DNA of 64,000 nucleotides from Oscarella lobularis (lineage: Eukaryota; Porifera; Homoscleromorpha; Homosclerophorida; Oscarellidae). The translations under genes were made by a program, and so were the position numbers. Under the pieces are notes generated by a model. That model did not search any database, was not told the origin of the DNA, and saw nothing but the letters and a program-made list of their open reading frames with translations. This document shows positions 9,585 to 23,125 of this stretch, piece by piece (within the stretch, counting starts at the first letter, position 1; each line of letters starts with the position of its first letter). The stretch lies in assembly GCF_947507565.1 (NCBI RefSeq), contig NC_089185.1, forward strand, positions 496,001 through 560,000, in the 5' to 3' direction.

Positions 9585-12500
9585 ATGTCTGAATCAGACA
9601 GCGATCCCATATCGCCGGTGTCGTCGACCGAATCCGAATCAGAAGACATCGTAGCTCAATACGAAAGACTGACGCAAACCCGACGCACGTTTCTTCAAAC
9701 CCAAACCGCCATCTTCACCGAAACGATTCCAGAATACAAGGTAGGAAAAAGAAATCGCGAGGAGAAAGGGCGATATAGCGCGACGGTGACGAACGATCGT
9801 CTCCCTCCGCCCCCATTTCCTTCTCAGATCCTCTTCGCCAAACTTCGCGACAGCATCGACGATCTCAACGAGCCGACCGAATTCGTCGTTGGCCTCTTGG
9901 GAAATGCCGAGCAGCGGGTGAAGATATTGCTCGCTGTAAGGATTCGGAAATGCCGTCCATTCCATGAAGTCGCATCCTAATATATATAGGATCGCGATGA
10001 GAGCATTCGTCGCCTCGAGGAACGAATAATTGAGCTCGAAAAGGAAAGGGACATGGCGACAATGATGGGAAAGGAAGAGACGGAAGCGTATCGTCGCCAG
10101 TTTCAAGTGGTTCGTCGTCTCAAGGAGAATCCTGTAGGGACAATTTTGCTACGTTTTTTTTTAATTTTCTAGGAATGCTCTGCTAAAGACGAAGAATTGG
10201 ATCGTCTGAGGAAACGATTAGAGGTGGGAATTATTTGAAAAGTCTGTTCTTATTAGCGCATTTTTTTTAACAGAGCGAATGTGCAAGAGCTGATATTGCA
10301 GAAGAAGAAGCGAATAAATGGAAACGCCAATTCGATGCTGTGGAACAAAAGGTGAAAGACACTTTTAAAAAACTGAAAGATCGTTTCAACTGTCACTTTC
10401 TTGACCAGTTGCTGGAAAACGATGCAAAAGAAGGACAACTGAACGACCAACTCGAAGCAATGTCAATAAAGTATACTGAATCAGTAGAAGAGGTCAGACG
10501 AACGAAATGCTGTAGTATTCAATTATTTGACATGTTAGTTTCTTAGCTAAACGGATTTCAAAAAGATCTTGCTGCACAATATGATCAGAATTTGCAGAGT
10601 GCTCTGACGCGGCAGCAGGAGTTGGAACAATTGGTAGACGTCACATGTCGTTGCCTCTCCTTCTGGGCATCGGTCACGTTTTTTTTCACGCAGATCGGTG
10701 AACGGGACAGAACCTTGAAGGCGCTTCAGGATAATTTGGAGCAAATAGAAGAGCGCTCTAGAATTTACGAAGAGCAACTCGAGACCGAAAAGGCAATTAT
10801 TCAGTCTTTGAAGAGCGAAAAGGAAACAGTCGAACAACAGGTAACTCTTGAGTTGCCACGGGAGGGAGATGGATACAGACGCGTTGCTCTTTAGTTGGTC
10901 GAGAGTAATGCTAATCTGGTCAAATCGCAGTCAGAGCTTATGATCGTCAGTGAAGACGCCAAAGAAAAGGTAGAGTTGTCTTTTTGCTTGTAACAGGATG
11001 TTTGTTTTTACGTTGTGTACACAGTTGCTCGCCATAAAAGCGCAGATGGAAAACGCTCTCACACAGGCAGAGGAGGAAAAAGCGAAGCTCCAATCAGAGG
11101 TGCAGGATTTAGAGAGCGAGACTTGCCTAATTATTGCGTTGATCAGGCAGAAGAAAGGATCGAAGCTGCACAGGCTCGAGCTCAAATGACGGTATTCCGG
11201 AAGCTAACCAATTGCGGTTTGCATGGGACCAGTTTGCTTTCTATATAGATAAGCCAGACGAGCTTGAAACTGAAAGAGAGCGAGTCTGAGAGCAGCATGC
11301 AGGTAACTGCACTTGGAGAAGAGGTAATCGTTATCTACTCAATCTAGATAGTTTTTTTACAAATAGGTTCTCATAGATTTCTGAATATCAAAGGCGAATA
11401 TCTGACTTGCAATCAGAATTTAATTCCGTGCAAAAGCAACACGAAATGGCGTCAGAAAATGTATGTGACTTCTCTGTATAAAGAATTGGCCACAATTAGA
11501 CGTTTTTGCGCAGGTTTTAGTTCACAAGCAGAGCATTGAAAAGCTGGAACTTGAGCTTCTTGAAAGCCAAGAGAAACAGAGACAGATGGAAGAAGAGGTG
11601 CGGACGTTTTTTGTTTAGTTTTCCGTAGTGCACTACTCTATCCAGATTGAGAGACGAGTAGAGAGCATTCAATCTTTGGAAAAAGAACTTGTAGTCACGA
11701 AAACAAGCTCGCGCGAATTTATGTCACAAGTGAGTGTATGAGACTTGAGGGAGGGGAGAGGCATCTAATACCGCGACGTTAGGCATACGAAATGAATCAA
11801 GAATATAAAAGGAACGAATCGACTTTGGAAGCTGACAAGCAGAAGCTTTATATTGAGGTCTATTTGGGCGTTTTTAGCGTAGATTGGCTTTTTGCAGCGT
11901 TTCTAATCTCAGCTTGAAAAGCACAAGGAAAGATTAACTGAAACTCAAGTACAGTTGTCTGAACTTGAAACTCAGCACACCGCATGCCAAGATGAAGTAG
12001 TCAAATAGCTCCTATCTATCATCCGTTTCCTAGTGGAGTTCTGATGACAGGTAGAACACAGAGAAAAGATCATTGAGCAACTGAATAGCCAATTTCAGCA
12101 AAGCGAGGAAGAGGTTTGTGTCATCTTTGATTTGTTCACATTCTTCTACTGGTGCACAGTTTTATGCTTGTAAAGCGACGATAGTCGAGCTTGAGGCGAC
12201 TCTCAGCAAGACCAAAGAAAACGAGATTGCGTCACAGAAACAGATTTCAGAAGCCGAGTCTCTGATTCAACAATTGAAAAATGAATTGACAGAAGTCCAA
12301 GCAGAGCGAGAACAAAGTCAAATCGCGGTCAGAACAACTAACTACTACCTTAAAATTAAACTACTAGACTTGGCTTTCTTCTTAAGATTTCGGAGAGCTG
12401 TTCCGATCTCAACCGATTAGAAGAGGAAAAGGCTAGCTTAGAGGAGCAGCATAGATTATGTTTGGAACGGGTACTGAAGTTATTGAAGCGGGTTAGTTCA

Positions 12501-15500
12501 TGTACAGTCTTCCTACTCAGATGGCCGAGCAAGAGCAAGCGACTGAAAAACTGAAGCAAGCGACTCAAATTTTAGAAAGTAAATACGAAGTTGCTTCGGC
12601 AGAGGTGATTAGCTAGCCAGAGACTCTGACTAAAAGATTCGGTCACTGTGGGTTTTTTTATCAGGTGGAGCAAAGAATTGAGGTGATTCACCAACTGGAA
12701 CTGGATTTAGCAGCCGGTGAACGTCGGGAGCAGAAGCTGCAGGAAGAAGTGAGTGCGTGATAGTATGACAATCCCGCACGTGCAGTAGAAAGTCTAAATT
12801 TCCTTTTTTGGCAAACTTCCACGTTCATTCAAGGCCTTTCGTTTTATGGACAGTTTTAAATTAAATCTTCTGTGAATAAAATTCTCTTTGCACTGGCCTT
12901 GAATGTTTGTATGCATGTGTGTGCGTAAACTCACTTTTGTTCTCCGTCACGCTAGTTTGCTGAGTTGCAAAGCCACGTCCAGACTTTACGCGACGAGTTA
13001 AGAGCTTCGCGCGATGAATGTCAAATAGCTGCGCGAGAGGTACACTTTCCGCTCTTGATCAAATGTTATTTTTGGAACTTTCGTTGTATTAGCTTGAGGA
13101 AGAACAACAGAGGCGATCTGATGCGGAGAAAGCTTTGAAGCAGACTTTGGAAGACGTAGATACCTTGCTTGTGTTTGTTTTTCGCCCGATACTTCCATTT
13201 AGATGCAAGAAGAGAACGTTTCACTGAAAACGGATCTTGAAAGTGCCAAAGGATCTCTCAGTACAAGGACGTCTGAAGCAGAAATCAATGATCGAATCGT
13301 ACTTGAATTGAAAAGAGATCTAGAGTCGTCGAGAGCAGAGAATGAGTCTCTCGGAAGAAAAGTGGGGCTACGTGCACGTTTTGCTAAAGTAGACTATTGT
13401 CTTTTTCTGTAGCTGGATGGGCTCAGCACCGAGAATTGTGACTTATCGTCGAAACTGGAGGAAAGAGTGCAAAGGAATGAAGCCGATCAACAAGAAGTAA
13501 TAATTGGATAGAGTGACGTCTATACGGTATTTGTAAAAAAATTGTTTAGATTCTCCGAAAGGACAGCGAGCTGGCGGTTTTAAATTTGAAAGTTAAATCG
13601 TCCGAAGAGCTGTCTGAAAAGATTCACAGACAGGTAATTGTGCAGGAAATGGTATTTTTAATGGGTCTGTGGTGAAGTGCGTGCATTAGATCGAATCAAA
13701 AGACACGTCAATTGAGGAGTTGCAGAAACAACTCGAGGAAAAATGCGCAAAGTGTCAGGATCTACAGTCAGCCGTAAGTCCATTGCACTTTCCTGCACTC
13801 CCGTCTCTACTCGCATTCAAGGTAAAACAGCTCGAGGTAGACTTGTGGAACGCTCAACAAAAGTTAAAATCAGCTGAACAGGACGTTAGTGGAAAGAAAA
13901 GGCTTTTTCTAATTGCCGAGTATTTTTATTGTAGGTCAAAAGGTGCAATGACGCGATTACAGCTTCGGAAGAAGACCTGGTAAAGTCAAGAGAAGCCGTC
14001 CAAGCTGCTAGTCGCCATGTAATCCTGCCAAATTTCCCAGCGTTACTGAACTGATGATGACATGCCTAGACTTTGGAAGTCCAACGAGATATGGAGGAAA
14101 AAGAACTGATATTGGTGTCGGAGAAGGAAGACTTGAGGAGAGAGGTAAGATTTCGAATCTACGACAGTAGCCAATACGTGACGGTGTATGGTATTGTAGC
14201 TTGACAATAAGAAAGACCAACTGTCTCAGGTTGAACTGGAACTGGCAACAGTTCAGCAGTATCACGGTTGTTGTAAAGAAGAGGTAGGCATGGGCAGAAG
14301 TACAATTTAATTAAGGGGCTTAAATTTGCCTTAGCTTGAGCACAGAGAGGCGGCCATTCGCGACCTTGAGTCCAAGTACCGACAAGCTCAAGAAGAAGTT
14401 TGTTTTCTTTCTGAAATCCTTCTAGCTGCGTAACTAAACGCAATGTCTTGTAGTTTGTCTCCTGTCAAGTGAGTGTGGACGAGCTGAATGAAACGGTGCA
14501 AGCACTACAGGAAGAAAAAGTTTCCATGGAAACGCAGGTACAGTCTATCTGTTTTCTTTTTCATTTTTTCTGCAAAAATGTACGCTACGTGCAGATTTCC
14601 AAGCTCGAATTGGTTGTGAAGAACTTAAAGGCAAAGGTGAACTGTTTGGAAGCCGAGAAAGAAGCGAATCAAGAAGAGGTATTTAAAAACCGCGCTATTT
14701 GACCTTGCTAAAATCTTCTTTCAGTTGTACGTCAACGCAGATGACGTAGCGGCTCTAAAGATTGATAAGCAATCTCTTGAAGAAGAAAAGAATGGCTTGT
14801 TAGAAAAGGTCAGCGGTTTTGATGTATTGCTCTTTCTTTTACAAATAGCCTGTCATTTGATTAAGCTGGCGCGCCAAGAGGAAGTTATCGGAAATCTGGA
14901 ACATGGTCGAGACGTACTAGAAAAGGAATACAAACTTTCCCTTGCTGACGTATAAAATACTCGTGCTTGAATGACTTGTTCTCATACAGTCTCACAGCTC
15001 AAAGAACGCGTTGACGTTATTAGCAGACTTCAGGCTGATGTAGCGAGATTTCAGGAACAAGCTAAAGGCTCAGATCGCGAGGCATGTCGATGACGAAATG
15101 CAGTCAAACAGCCTCTGTTTATTTCTCGATTTGCAGCTTGTTTCCCTAAGAGACGAGCGCGATGATTTGGAAAAGCAGCTTGAATTAACAAGACACAAAT
15201 TGGAAAGAGTGTTGAGTGAGGTACAAGAATTGCATGGGCTCATTCTTACTGAGCACTAAAAAAACAACGTTGGACTTATAGAAAGCGGAAACCGAAGCAC
15301 GCCTTGAAGAAAAATTAGCTACAGTTGAAAGTGAAAGCCAAAAAGTATTTCTGAAATTTTTGTCTCGTTGCGCACTAGTTGAGAACTGGGCGGAACTTTA
15401 CCTAGGTGTCGGAACGTAGACGCGTTCTTCAAATGAAAATCGAAATGTATGAGAGTGATCACGACACTAAGAGGATTGACGTACTATGCGTAACATTTTC

Positions 15501-17602
15501 AGCCATCAGATGACATTTATTGAGTATTTTAGGAGAAGCTGTTAGATCAGCTTAGATCCAATCTGGAAGCACTTCAAACCTTGAATGAATCGTTTCGAAA
15601 AGAGGTGTGCTAGTTTGGTGGGAAAAACGAGTGGTGATTTTCGTTATTGCTATAGTTGGAGAATAATCATCAGAGAATTGAGAGTCTGTCGTCAGACTTG
15701 CAAGAAGCGCGCGAACAAATTTTTGCGGACAGACAGGAGGTTGATGATGATAATGATGATCTAGTGCAATTTTATCTAGCCCACAACACTTTTCGTATTC
15801 CTCAGATTGCAAACAAAGACGGGGAGTTGGTTATTTTGCGTGTCACTCTCAAAGCTACGAAGGAAGAATGTTGTCAACTACACGACGAAGTAGGTTTTTG
15901 TAGAAGAGAGATGACGCGGTTTGGAACGCTTATTCGAATGCGTATAGCTCGGATCAAAGGATGGCACTCTTTTGAAAATGAAAGCTAGCATAGACGATAT
16001 GTCTACCGAGAGCGGAGACTATCAACGCAAGGTTAAATACATCAGACCAATCCTTTCCTTTTCTATGTACGTGTTTAAGATTCACCAGCTTCAGCAAAAT
16101 TTTCTAGCCACTCAAGCAAAGCTCAGGACATGCCAGCAAGAGGTACGTTCGTCCGATGTTTTCCTTATTGCATTTGATGCGCTGCGAGTAGCTTCAATCT
16201 GTAGCCGATTTGGTGTTGAATAAGCCAAATGAGCTACAGCCGCCTCCTGGCAGCATGGCAGCAAGCATCATCACTTGGATCAAGTAGGTCTTTTTATAAG
16301 ACAGTACATCGAGAATGATAAACGTGTTTTAGGCGCTTGAAGCGCTCAATGGCTGTGCTCAAAGAAGAGAACGACTTAAAAAATCGTCAGATCGGTAAAT
16401 CGATTAATTGTGACCAGAGTTTAGTAGTGATACGGTTTCTCATAGGGCTTGGCCTTCGCGAAGAGGTGTCGGTATGCTTCTTCCGCGCGTTATCCCATGG
16501 AAATTGTTGAAAGATTTTTATTTTATATAGAAACTAGAGGCGAGCCTTAAAAGAGAAAAACAACTGGTTCAGCAGCTGCATGAGCAGCTGGAAGACCAGT
16601 CAGAATTGAGGTGAGCTAGAAAACACGCCAAGATGCTGATCGAAAAAAAATAATTTTCACGTGAAGGAGACAACAGGAAGTTCAATTGGCCGGTAAGTCG
16701 GTGACAATTGAACGTCTTCAAGATCAGCTAAGCAGTCACATGCAGACTGTTCAACGCGTAAATGAACAAGTACGTCTAACAAACAAACAGCAATTGAAAC
16801 TGCTATTTTTTTAAAAGTGACGCATCTTTAGTTGGATGCTGTTAGCAAGACTAATATTGAACAACGAATTCAGCTTGACGAATATAAAACGACTACGCGA
16901 GTAAAACAGAATGAAATTGTTTACTTTTTGAAGAGATTGCGAGTCCCCCTGTTATGCTAGTTCTTAGAAGCGGAAAACAGAAAAAAAGAGGCTATTTTAT
17001 CCGAATGGGGCCGGGCCACTCCAGCGGATTCCGGCCACTGCGACTACGATTCCACCGATGACCACGAGGTACGATCGAATGTAAACTGGGCTGTCGTGAA
17101 AATTTTTATTTCGTAGGCTGCTGCACATTCAGCGGAAGGGCCTTATGCAGCTGCCTTAAAAAGAGGGCTGTTAATGTGAGGAACGTTTCTGCATTGAGTT
17201 TAGTCAATTTCAGCTTTTTTTGTAGGAAAGAAATAAGCAAGGTGACGTCAAGCTGGACTTCGTCTTCGCAAGCAACGTATAGTTTTTGTTTTGTAGTCTG
17301 ATTTGGAGCAATCAAGTTGTTCTGACGCTGGCTTATTGGACTCAAGTTATTGGATAGGAAAATCCACTAAGGTGAGAGATGTCACTAACCTGTTGCTACG
17401 TTACTCGACGCCGTTTTTATGTCAGCTGTCGCTGCAATTGCAGCAGGCCAGCCTCTTCTATTCGCGAGAAGATCGACGGCAGGCACTTGAACTTGAACGA
17501 TTTCATCAGGAAAAACTGTCAAACTCTTCTACGAACGGGAGTAACGACAGTGTGACTTCGGCGGAAGCATCAGCGAATGGTGAAACTCAGGAGTCTAGCT
17601 AA
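9585..17602 (+). CDS. Long multi-exon coiled-coil protein
   Basis: The gene starts at an ATG after a short acidic-serine leader (MSESDSDPISPVSSTESESE, exon 1 9585-9740). It runs through several dozen exons of mostly 60-150 bases separated by ~50-60 base introns, ending in a serine/asparagine-rich tail (SNSSTNGSNDS) at 17602. Almost every exon in the right frame reads as heptad coiled coil rich in E, K, Q and L, for example RRLEERIIELEKERD, LEEEKNGLLEKV, KREKQLVQQLHEQLE. There is a small non-coil stretch near 16230-16290 (PNELQPPPGS). No motor, GRIP or other recognisable domain is visible. A structural role at centrosome, cilium base or Golgi is typical of such proteins, and the next gene is SFI1-like, but the function is not shown. 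I did not fix every exon boundary. Confidence 0.75.
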
Positions 17603-18061
17603 ATACTAAGCTAAGCAAAAAACTGTTAGCATTTGACATATTTTCTAACGCAGTGTTAAAAGCTATTTACTAAATTTTAGTCGGAAGTAGGCTTGGCTAT
17701 CACCAAACTTATCAGACCTAGCGCGCGTACAGTAGTCCGGCGCACCGACGCGCAATGAAAGGAGCGAAACGAGGTTTGTTCTCATCCGCGGGCTTTTGTA
17801 GCATTGCCTTCTGCATTGCAGACTTACCTTTAGCTGAGACAAAGATTCCGAGGTAAGCCTGTTCGCTGCGCTCCTATTTTCGCTCAGTCGTCCGTCGGGG
17901 ACGTTAGATATGTAGGACGCGAAGGTCGTAAACGCGTCGAATCACAACAGCAAAAGTCTTCACGGGGGAAAGAAATAGAAAGAGCCCGGTAGAAGCTAAC
18001 AAAACCGTCTGGATATCGAGTAAAGAGGAGAGTGCGTTTTGTAAAGGGTTTATGCCGTAAG
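17603..18061. other. Intergenic region between two cytoskeletal genes
   Basis: It contains the 3' end of the coiled-coil gene and the promoter of the SFI1-like gene. No open frame or repeat of note was seen. Confidence 0.4.
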
Positions 18062-21000
18062 ATGGAAGCAGCGCGTGTTTGGACGTCATTTAACGTACAC
18101 TGGGGCAAGGTTAGATGAAATCTGAAATATTTCTCAATTAATTAAATTTCGGTTCTTGCGTAGAGATTACTACAGGAGAAAAATACTGCTATTAATTTTG
18201 AAAGAGTGGCACTCTCTTTGGTGGGAGCAACGAAGAGAGTGGCGGCTTTTGGTTCGAGCCGATATTCACAGGCGGTCAGTGGGAAAAAAACGATGATGAG
18301 TGGATTTGACTTTGGCATTTCTCAGGTATCACGTATTTCAAAGCGTCTGGAAAAGCTGGACTTTGTTTGCCGAAGAAAGTCGAAGAAAAAATAGAAAAAT
18401 TCAGAAGGCTTTGAAGCACAGTGAGGCCTTGCGTATTTTACTGTCACACTAAAGTAAATTTCGTTACAGATGAGCGAGTTGCTGCAAAGAAGGTGTACGG
18501 AGCGTGGCAGACGTATATTGAAGGAAGACGAGAAGAGGAAAGAAAGATTAAAACAGCGAATACTTATTTGGAAAGGACGACTTTGATGTAAATAGTGTTG
18601 ACCATATTTAGGTCAACCAAAAGTGATGGCATTTTCGTTATAGAAACTTCTTTCGCTTGTGGACGAATCGAAAAGACCAATTGAGCGCGCTGAAAGAAAT
18701 GCACAAAGAGGCGGCGGCGTTTCGGAGAGACAGTCTTCAAAGACAGGTTTTTTTATTGATTCCTCTCTACTAGCACTTTCTTTCAGTTTGGGGGTTAGGC
18801 ATTTTTGATTTGGAAGCAGCAGCACATTCTAGTCTTAGGCCACGAACGTCGTGTATTGGAAGCAGTGAGCCTTTCGAAACGACATCTGCAGCAACGAATT
18901 TTGTCTACTTGGGTTCAATACACGACGAATTGCAGATGCCAAAGACAAGCCAAAGGTTTCCTTGACACAACGAGAAATTATTTCGTACCTATTGATTTGG
19001 GAGCAGAGACCGCTTCGCTATTTGCCCAAACCTCCATTTTGAAGCACTACTATGATGTGTGGTGGAATAGGTGTCACGCTAGACAGCTACTGTCTGGATT
19101 TTTGGGAAAATTGGTCGTCGAATGTGGGCGCGCCAAAGTCAGACAGTGCTTTATCAGATGGAAAATATGTGAGTTGGTTATCGGCCGGAGGGCTCAAAGG
19201 GAAGTATGTTCGCGTTTAGTCGTTTATTATGCTAAAAGAAAGGCAGAGAAAACCGCCGCTGCTTTTGCCTTTTACTCGCGTCTTATATTAGTAAGAAAGA
19301 AAGGGTTAGGATTATTAAATAGAAAAAAAACGATTTTTAGGCGCGTTGCTTTCGTTATTATTTCCTGTATTGGACGAGGAGAAGAGAAAAGAAGATGATC
19401 TATGCAAGAGCGTACAGTATCTACTCTATCCAAGTTGGTGGACTACGAATAGGCAATTTCTATATATATATAAGTTCCATTTCTGTAGTTGCAAAAACGA
19501 ATTTGGCACCTATGGTCCGATAATCTAGAATTTGTGGAGGACAACAGGTGGCAGTTGGAAAGAAAGAAAGCGAATGCTTGCTATTGGTTTGCGCTTGTTT
19601 ATGTTTGCACTTTTCCGTGAATATATCGTACTTTTCATACAGTAATGCGTTGCTGAGGAAGACCTTTGGTCAATGGAAAAAGGAGAATGCGACAGCAGCT
19701 AACATGAAGGTCTTACGAGTAAACTTCCTCAGGGCCAAGTAGTTTTAAAATTACGTAGATTCTTGAAGAGAATGCAACTTCGTTTTGGGCCTCTTGCATT
19801 CGACTCAGGCACTTTAGGATGTGGCGAAAGTCCGTTCCTTTGCTTAGACGGAGAAGGAGTCTTTTCAACCGGGCAGCTTTGCATTACAAGTAGGTATAAA
19901 GATTAGGGAGATACTTATATTATTTCTTACTTTTTCAGCCACGTTTTGTCGACTTGGGCGTATTTCACGTGGGGCGCTGCTTACTCCGATCAAGAGTGTT
20001 TGCGCAACATGAACGAAAACGTGGGATCGTCTCGAGAAATGTAGCCTGCTTCACTTCACTGTTTCTTAGGCTGAAAGACAAAGGGAACATAATTTGCTGA
20101 AAAATTACTATTGGTTATGGAAGAGAAAGACAATTGTCGTTTCGACGGCTATGCAGCAATGGGTACATCTAGATAAACCGTCCATTCGATTTGTTTTTAA
20201 TCATGCGATTATTAAGATGGAAGCATTTTCTCATCGACGTCTCTTCATTTGTCGTCAAATAGTGAGACGATGGTTTTGCTTTACGACTGCTGCAAAAAAG
20301 AAGTACTGCACGTAGCCAAGTTCCATTCGTCTCGAAAAATCGTTCTTCGACTAGACGCCAGCTGTTTGCTTTGGCTCACTCTACCTCTGTTTCAAGAGTA
20401 ACGCATAAAACGTGGCGATGCTGGAGAGAGGTGCTGTGCAATGTATAGATACGTACGAATGCTATGCTCTGTTGACACAGTGCTTGTGCTTGAAACGAGC
20501 GTCTCGTGTCAAGTACGAAATCGGTGCTGCCCACTTCGCCAAACAAATTCTAATCAAATTTTTGCTGTCGTGGAAGGTTGGGCGTTAGCAAACCAGCATC
20601 CAATTTTAGGGTTTTTTCATGTTTTAGACTTTTTGCGGACGGAGGAAAAGAAAAGTAGAGAAGTTGAATTTAGCTTGGGCATTGCACCGTGGTCAAATCA
20701 GCAGGTGCGCCTAATAATTTTAGGGAGGCATAGCATAAACGACGCATGTAGGCGGATGCTTGAAGCTTGGAAATCGTACGTGCTTGTTTGTACGGCGAAA
20801 AAGCGGCAAACCGTCCAGGCTCTGTCGTGGCGAAGTGGAAAACTTCAAGCCAGGGCACGTTGCAGAGCTACCACTCATAATATTTCTGTTCCATGTCTGT
20901 GTGTAGTTTATCCTCGCCTGGAGAGAAGAGTTCTATTTAATGCAGAGGTCTGCGGAGGAGAAAGAGGCCAAATTGGAAGAAGCTCGGCCACATTTGACCA

Positions 21001-22264
21001 GACGTGAGAAAACGGGTAATAGAAGAAGGAAACTTTACTTCTCACTTCGCTCTAGCTGTATTGCGCTCCTTTTTTCGACGTTGGAGACATGCTCAGAACG
21101 CTTGCCAGCGCATTCGTAACGCCGATATTTGGACGAACAAGAGGCTTGCCCTTAAAGCATTCAACGCATGGAAATATTTCTCTCGACTTCAGATCTATCA
21201 GGAAGTGGGCTCTTTGTATTCCTGCAGGAAGCAACACTAAACCGTCTCTTCTAGCTTCAAAGTGGGCATGCCGAGCGTCACCAAAGAAAGCGCTTGCTCT
21301 CTAGCGCTTTTTCCTGTTGGATTAATAAAGTGTGAAACTACTCTTAAATTAAGAGGACGTTTAATTAACTCAGATACTTATCTTAGCGAAAGGCACGTTT
21401 GGAGCAGCAAGAGAAGTGTCGTCTTGTTTTGATTTTTTGGAGTCAGAATCTTCTACGTCGAGTGAGTTTCGTGTCTAGCGTGTAGTATTATCAGTGTCGT
21501 TTGATTATGGGTTTCTAGTGCTTTGCTGCTTGGTTGGATCATACTGCGGACAGCCAAAATTTTAAGCGAAGGGTTCAGAGAGCTCTAGAGTCGCGTCATC
21601 GTCGTTTGATTAAAAAAGGAGTTCAGGCTTGGATTGAGGTGAAGGCTGAAATTTGTAGAAAGTCTTCTAGTATTTATGAAAAAATCTTACTTTTAGTATT
21701 CTTGGTCAGCCTGTTTTGCGCGGTCAGACAGGCTGGCTCGCCTTAAATCAAAGGTTTGCGTTTCTTTTTCTTTGCCGTATGCAAAGTCCCTAAGTACTTT
21801 TATAAGGACTCGGCAAGGCTCCTTCAGAGAGCAAGTGCGGCGGGCAGGCAGTGGAGAAGGTGGGCAAGAAAGCGTGCCAGTCAAAGAGAAATTGGACGAG
21901 AAGCGTCTCATCCAGAGGCACATGTCGCTTGCTCAAAAGTTGCAGAGCTTCGTTTGTGTGATCCTCGTCTTCGAGAATTTGAACGTCTCGGTGAGCAAAA
22001 TTACTGGCCTGTCAATAATTGTTCTATTTTAATTTTTTGGTAGAGCCTAGGACGTTGATTCCCTCCTCACTTGACTTTTCGAATGAGCGAAGTGCATGTC
22101 AAGATGAACAGGAAACAGAGGACAATTTATCTGAAAACGATACTGTCCATCCCGAAATCCCGTTGGATGCAAAGCGTCGAAGAGAGCTAAAGCTTGAAAT
22201 AATTTCTAAAATCAACGAACGTCTTGATGACCTTGTTTTTGCTTTACAGACAAATAAGAAATGA
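18062..22264 (+). CDS. SFI1-like centrin-binding repeat protein
   Basis: The first exon is 18062-18109 (MEAARVWTSFNVHWGK) and joins in phase to an exon reading RLLQEKNTAINFERVAL. The coding region continues through many exons to the acidic C-terminal exon ending SKINERLDDLVFALQTNKK at 22264. The body consists of Sfi1-type repeats with the pattern L-x2-[FY]-x2-W-[KR], for example LKHYYDVWWNRC, VRQCFIRWKICE, LLRKTFGQWKKE, LLKNYYWLWKRK, FRRWRHAQNACQR and FNAWKYFSRLQ. In SFI1 each such repeat forms part of a long helix that binds centrin at centrosomes or spindle poles. The repeats are irregular and I cannot separate true SFI1 from other animal proteins using the same repeat. Several internal exon joins remain unresolved. 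Confidence 0.75.
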
Positions 22265-22367
22265 ATCAATAGGTATTAATCAACGTCACGAGTACAACCC
22301 CGTATAACGGTCTGCACGTCGTCCTTTCTCTCGGTGTTTTCCATCGCACAGCAGTCCTTTTAGAAGC

Positions 22368-22960
22368 ATGAGCGGAGGAGATTCGATAGTTTGCGAAGAT
22401 TTCGGCGAGTTCAAGGTTCTTAGCGGACGAGCGAAGCTAAACTAAAAGCCAACGCGTCCGTCATTTTAGGAAGCCCTAATGGCCCTACGAGCAGTCGACG
22501 ACAAAATTATATACGAACTGAATACGAGTGTTCCCACGACGTCTTTCAGCGATCAAATCAGCGCTTTTGACCAGTGCAAGAAACTGCACGAAAAAGTAGT
22601 TTTTTGACTTAGGTACAGTAGTCTACTTGGACTCAATAGTTGCTATTTTTTAGCTGTTTTCTGCATACTCGACGAGAGAGAAAGCCATCAAGCGGTGCAT
22701 TCAACAAACGGTTGATGACTTAGGACTGCTCAGATCAAAACGTGAAAAGGAACCCGATAATACTGTGCTGTCTCAGGAAATGTCTGAGAAGCAAACCAAC
22801 GTATGTATACATGTATTTGTATTTCAAGTGTTATGAAAACTATTTTCTCTATCAGTTGCGACTAATGAAAGCCGAATTGACCGTCGAGGATATCGTCCAG
22901 GAAAGAAGCATGAAAGTTTTTAGGGAACGATGTAAGGCGTTTAAACCTCAAAAAAATTAG
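22368..22960 (+). CDS. MIX23: MIX23 (CCDC58) mitochondrial protein
   Basis: Four exons join in phase: 22368-22415, 22470-22595, 22654-22800 and 22856-22960, giving 141 residues. The sequence aligns along its length with animal MIX23/CCDC58: CEDFGEFKEALMALRAVDD, IIYELNTSVPTTSF, CKKLHEKLFSAYSTRE, IKRCIQQTVDDL, MKAELTVEDIVQERS and ERCKAFKP. The conserved cysteines used for oxidative import into the mitochondrial intermembrane space are retained (VCEDF, QCKKL, RCIQQ, RCKAF). The family is tied to mitochondrial protein import homeostasis. Introns are 50-60 bases, and the gene lies only ~100 bases after the SFI1-like gene and ~165 before annexin, all on the same strand. Confidence 0.92.
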
Positions 22961-23125
22961 AAAAAGGCGATTTTTCTCTTCTGATGTTCTTTGACGAATC
23001 AGTAAAAAATAGGTGAAAACTGCAGTCTGACAAAACGGCCAGAAACGGTGTCTAGGAAATCGATGGCGATAAATTCTTTACAGCACACAAACATACGGGG
23101 CTCGTTGCTGAGTATCCGTGCTGAT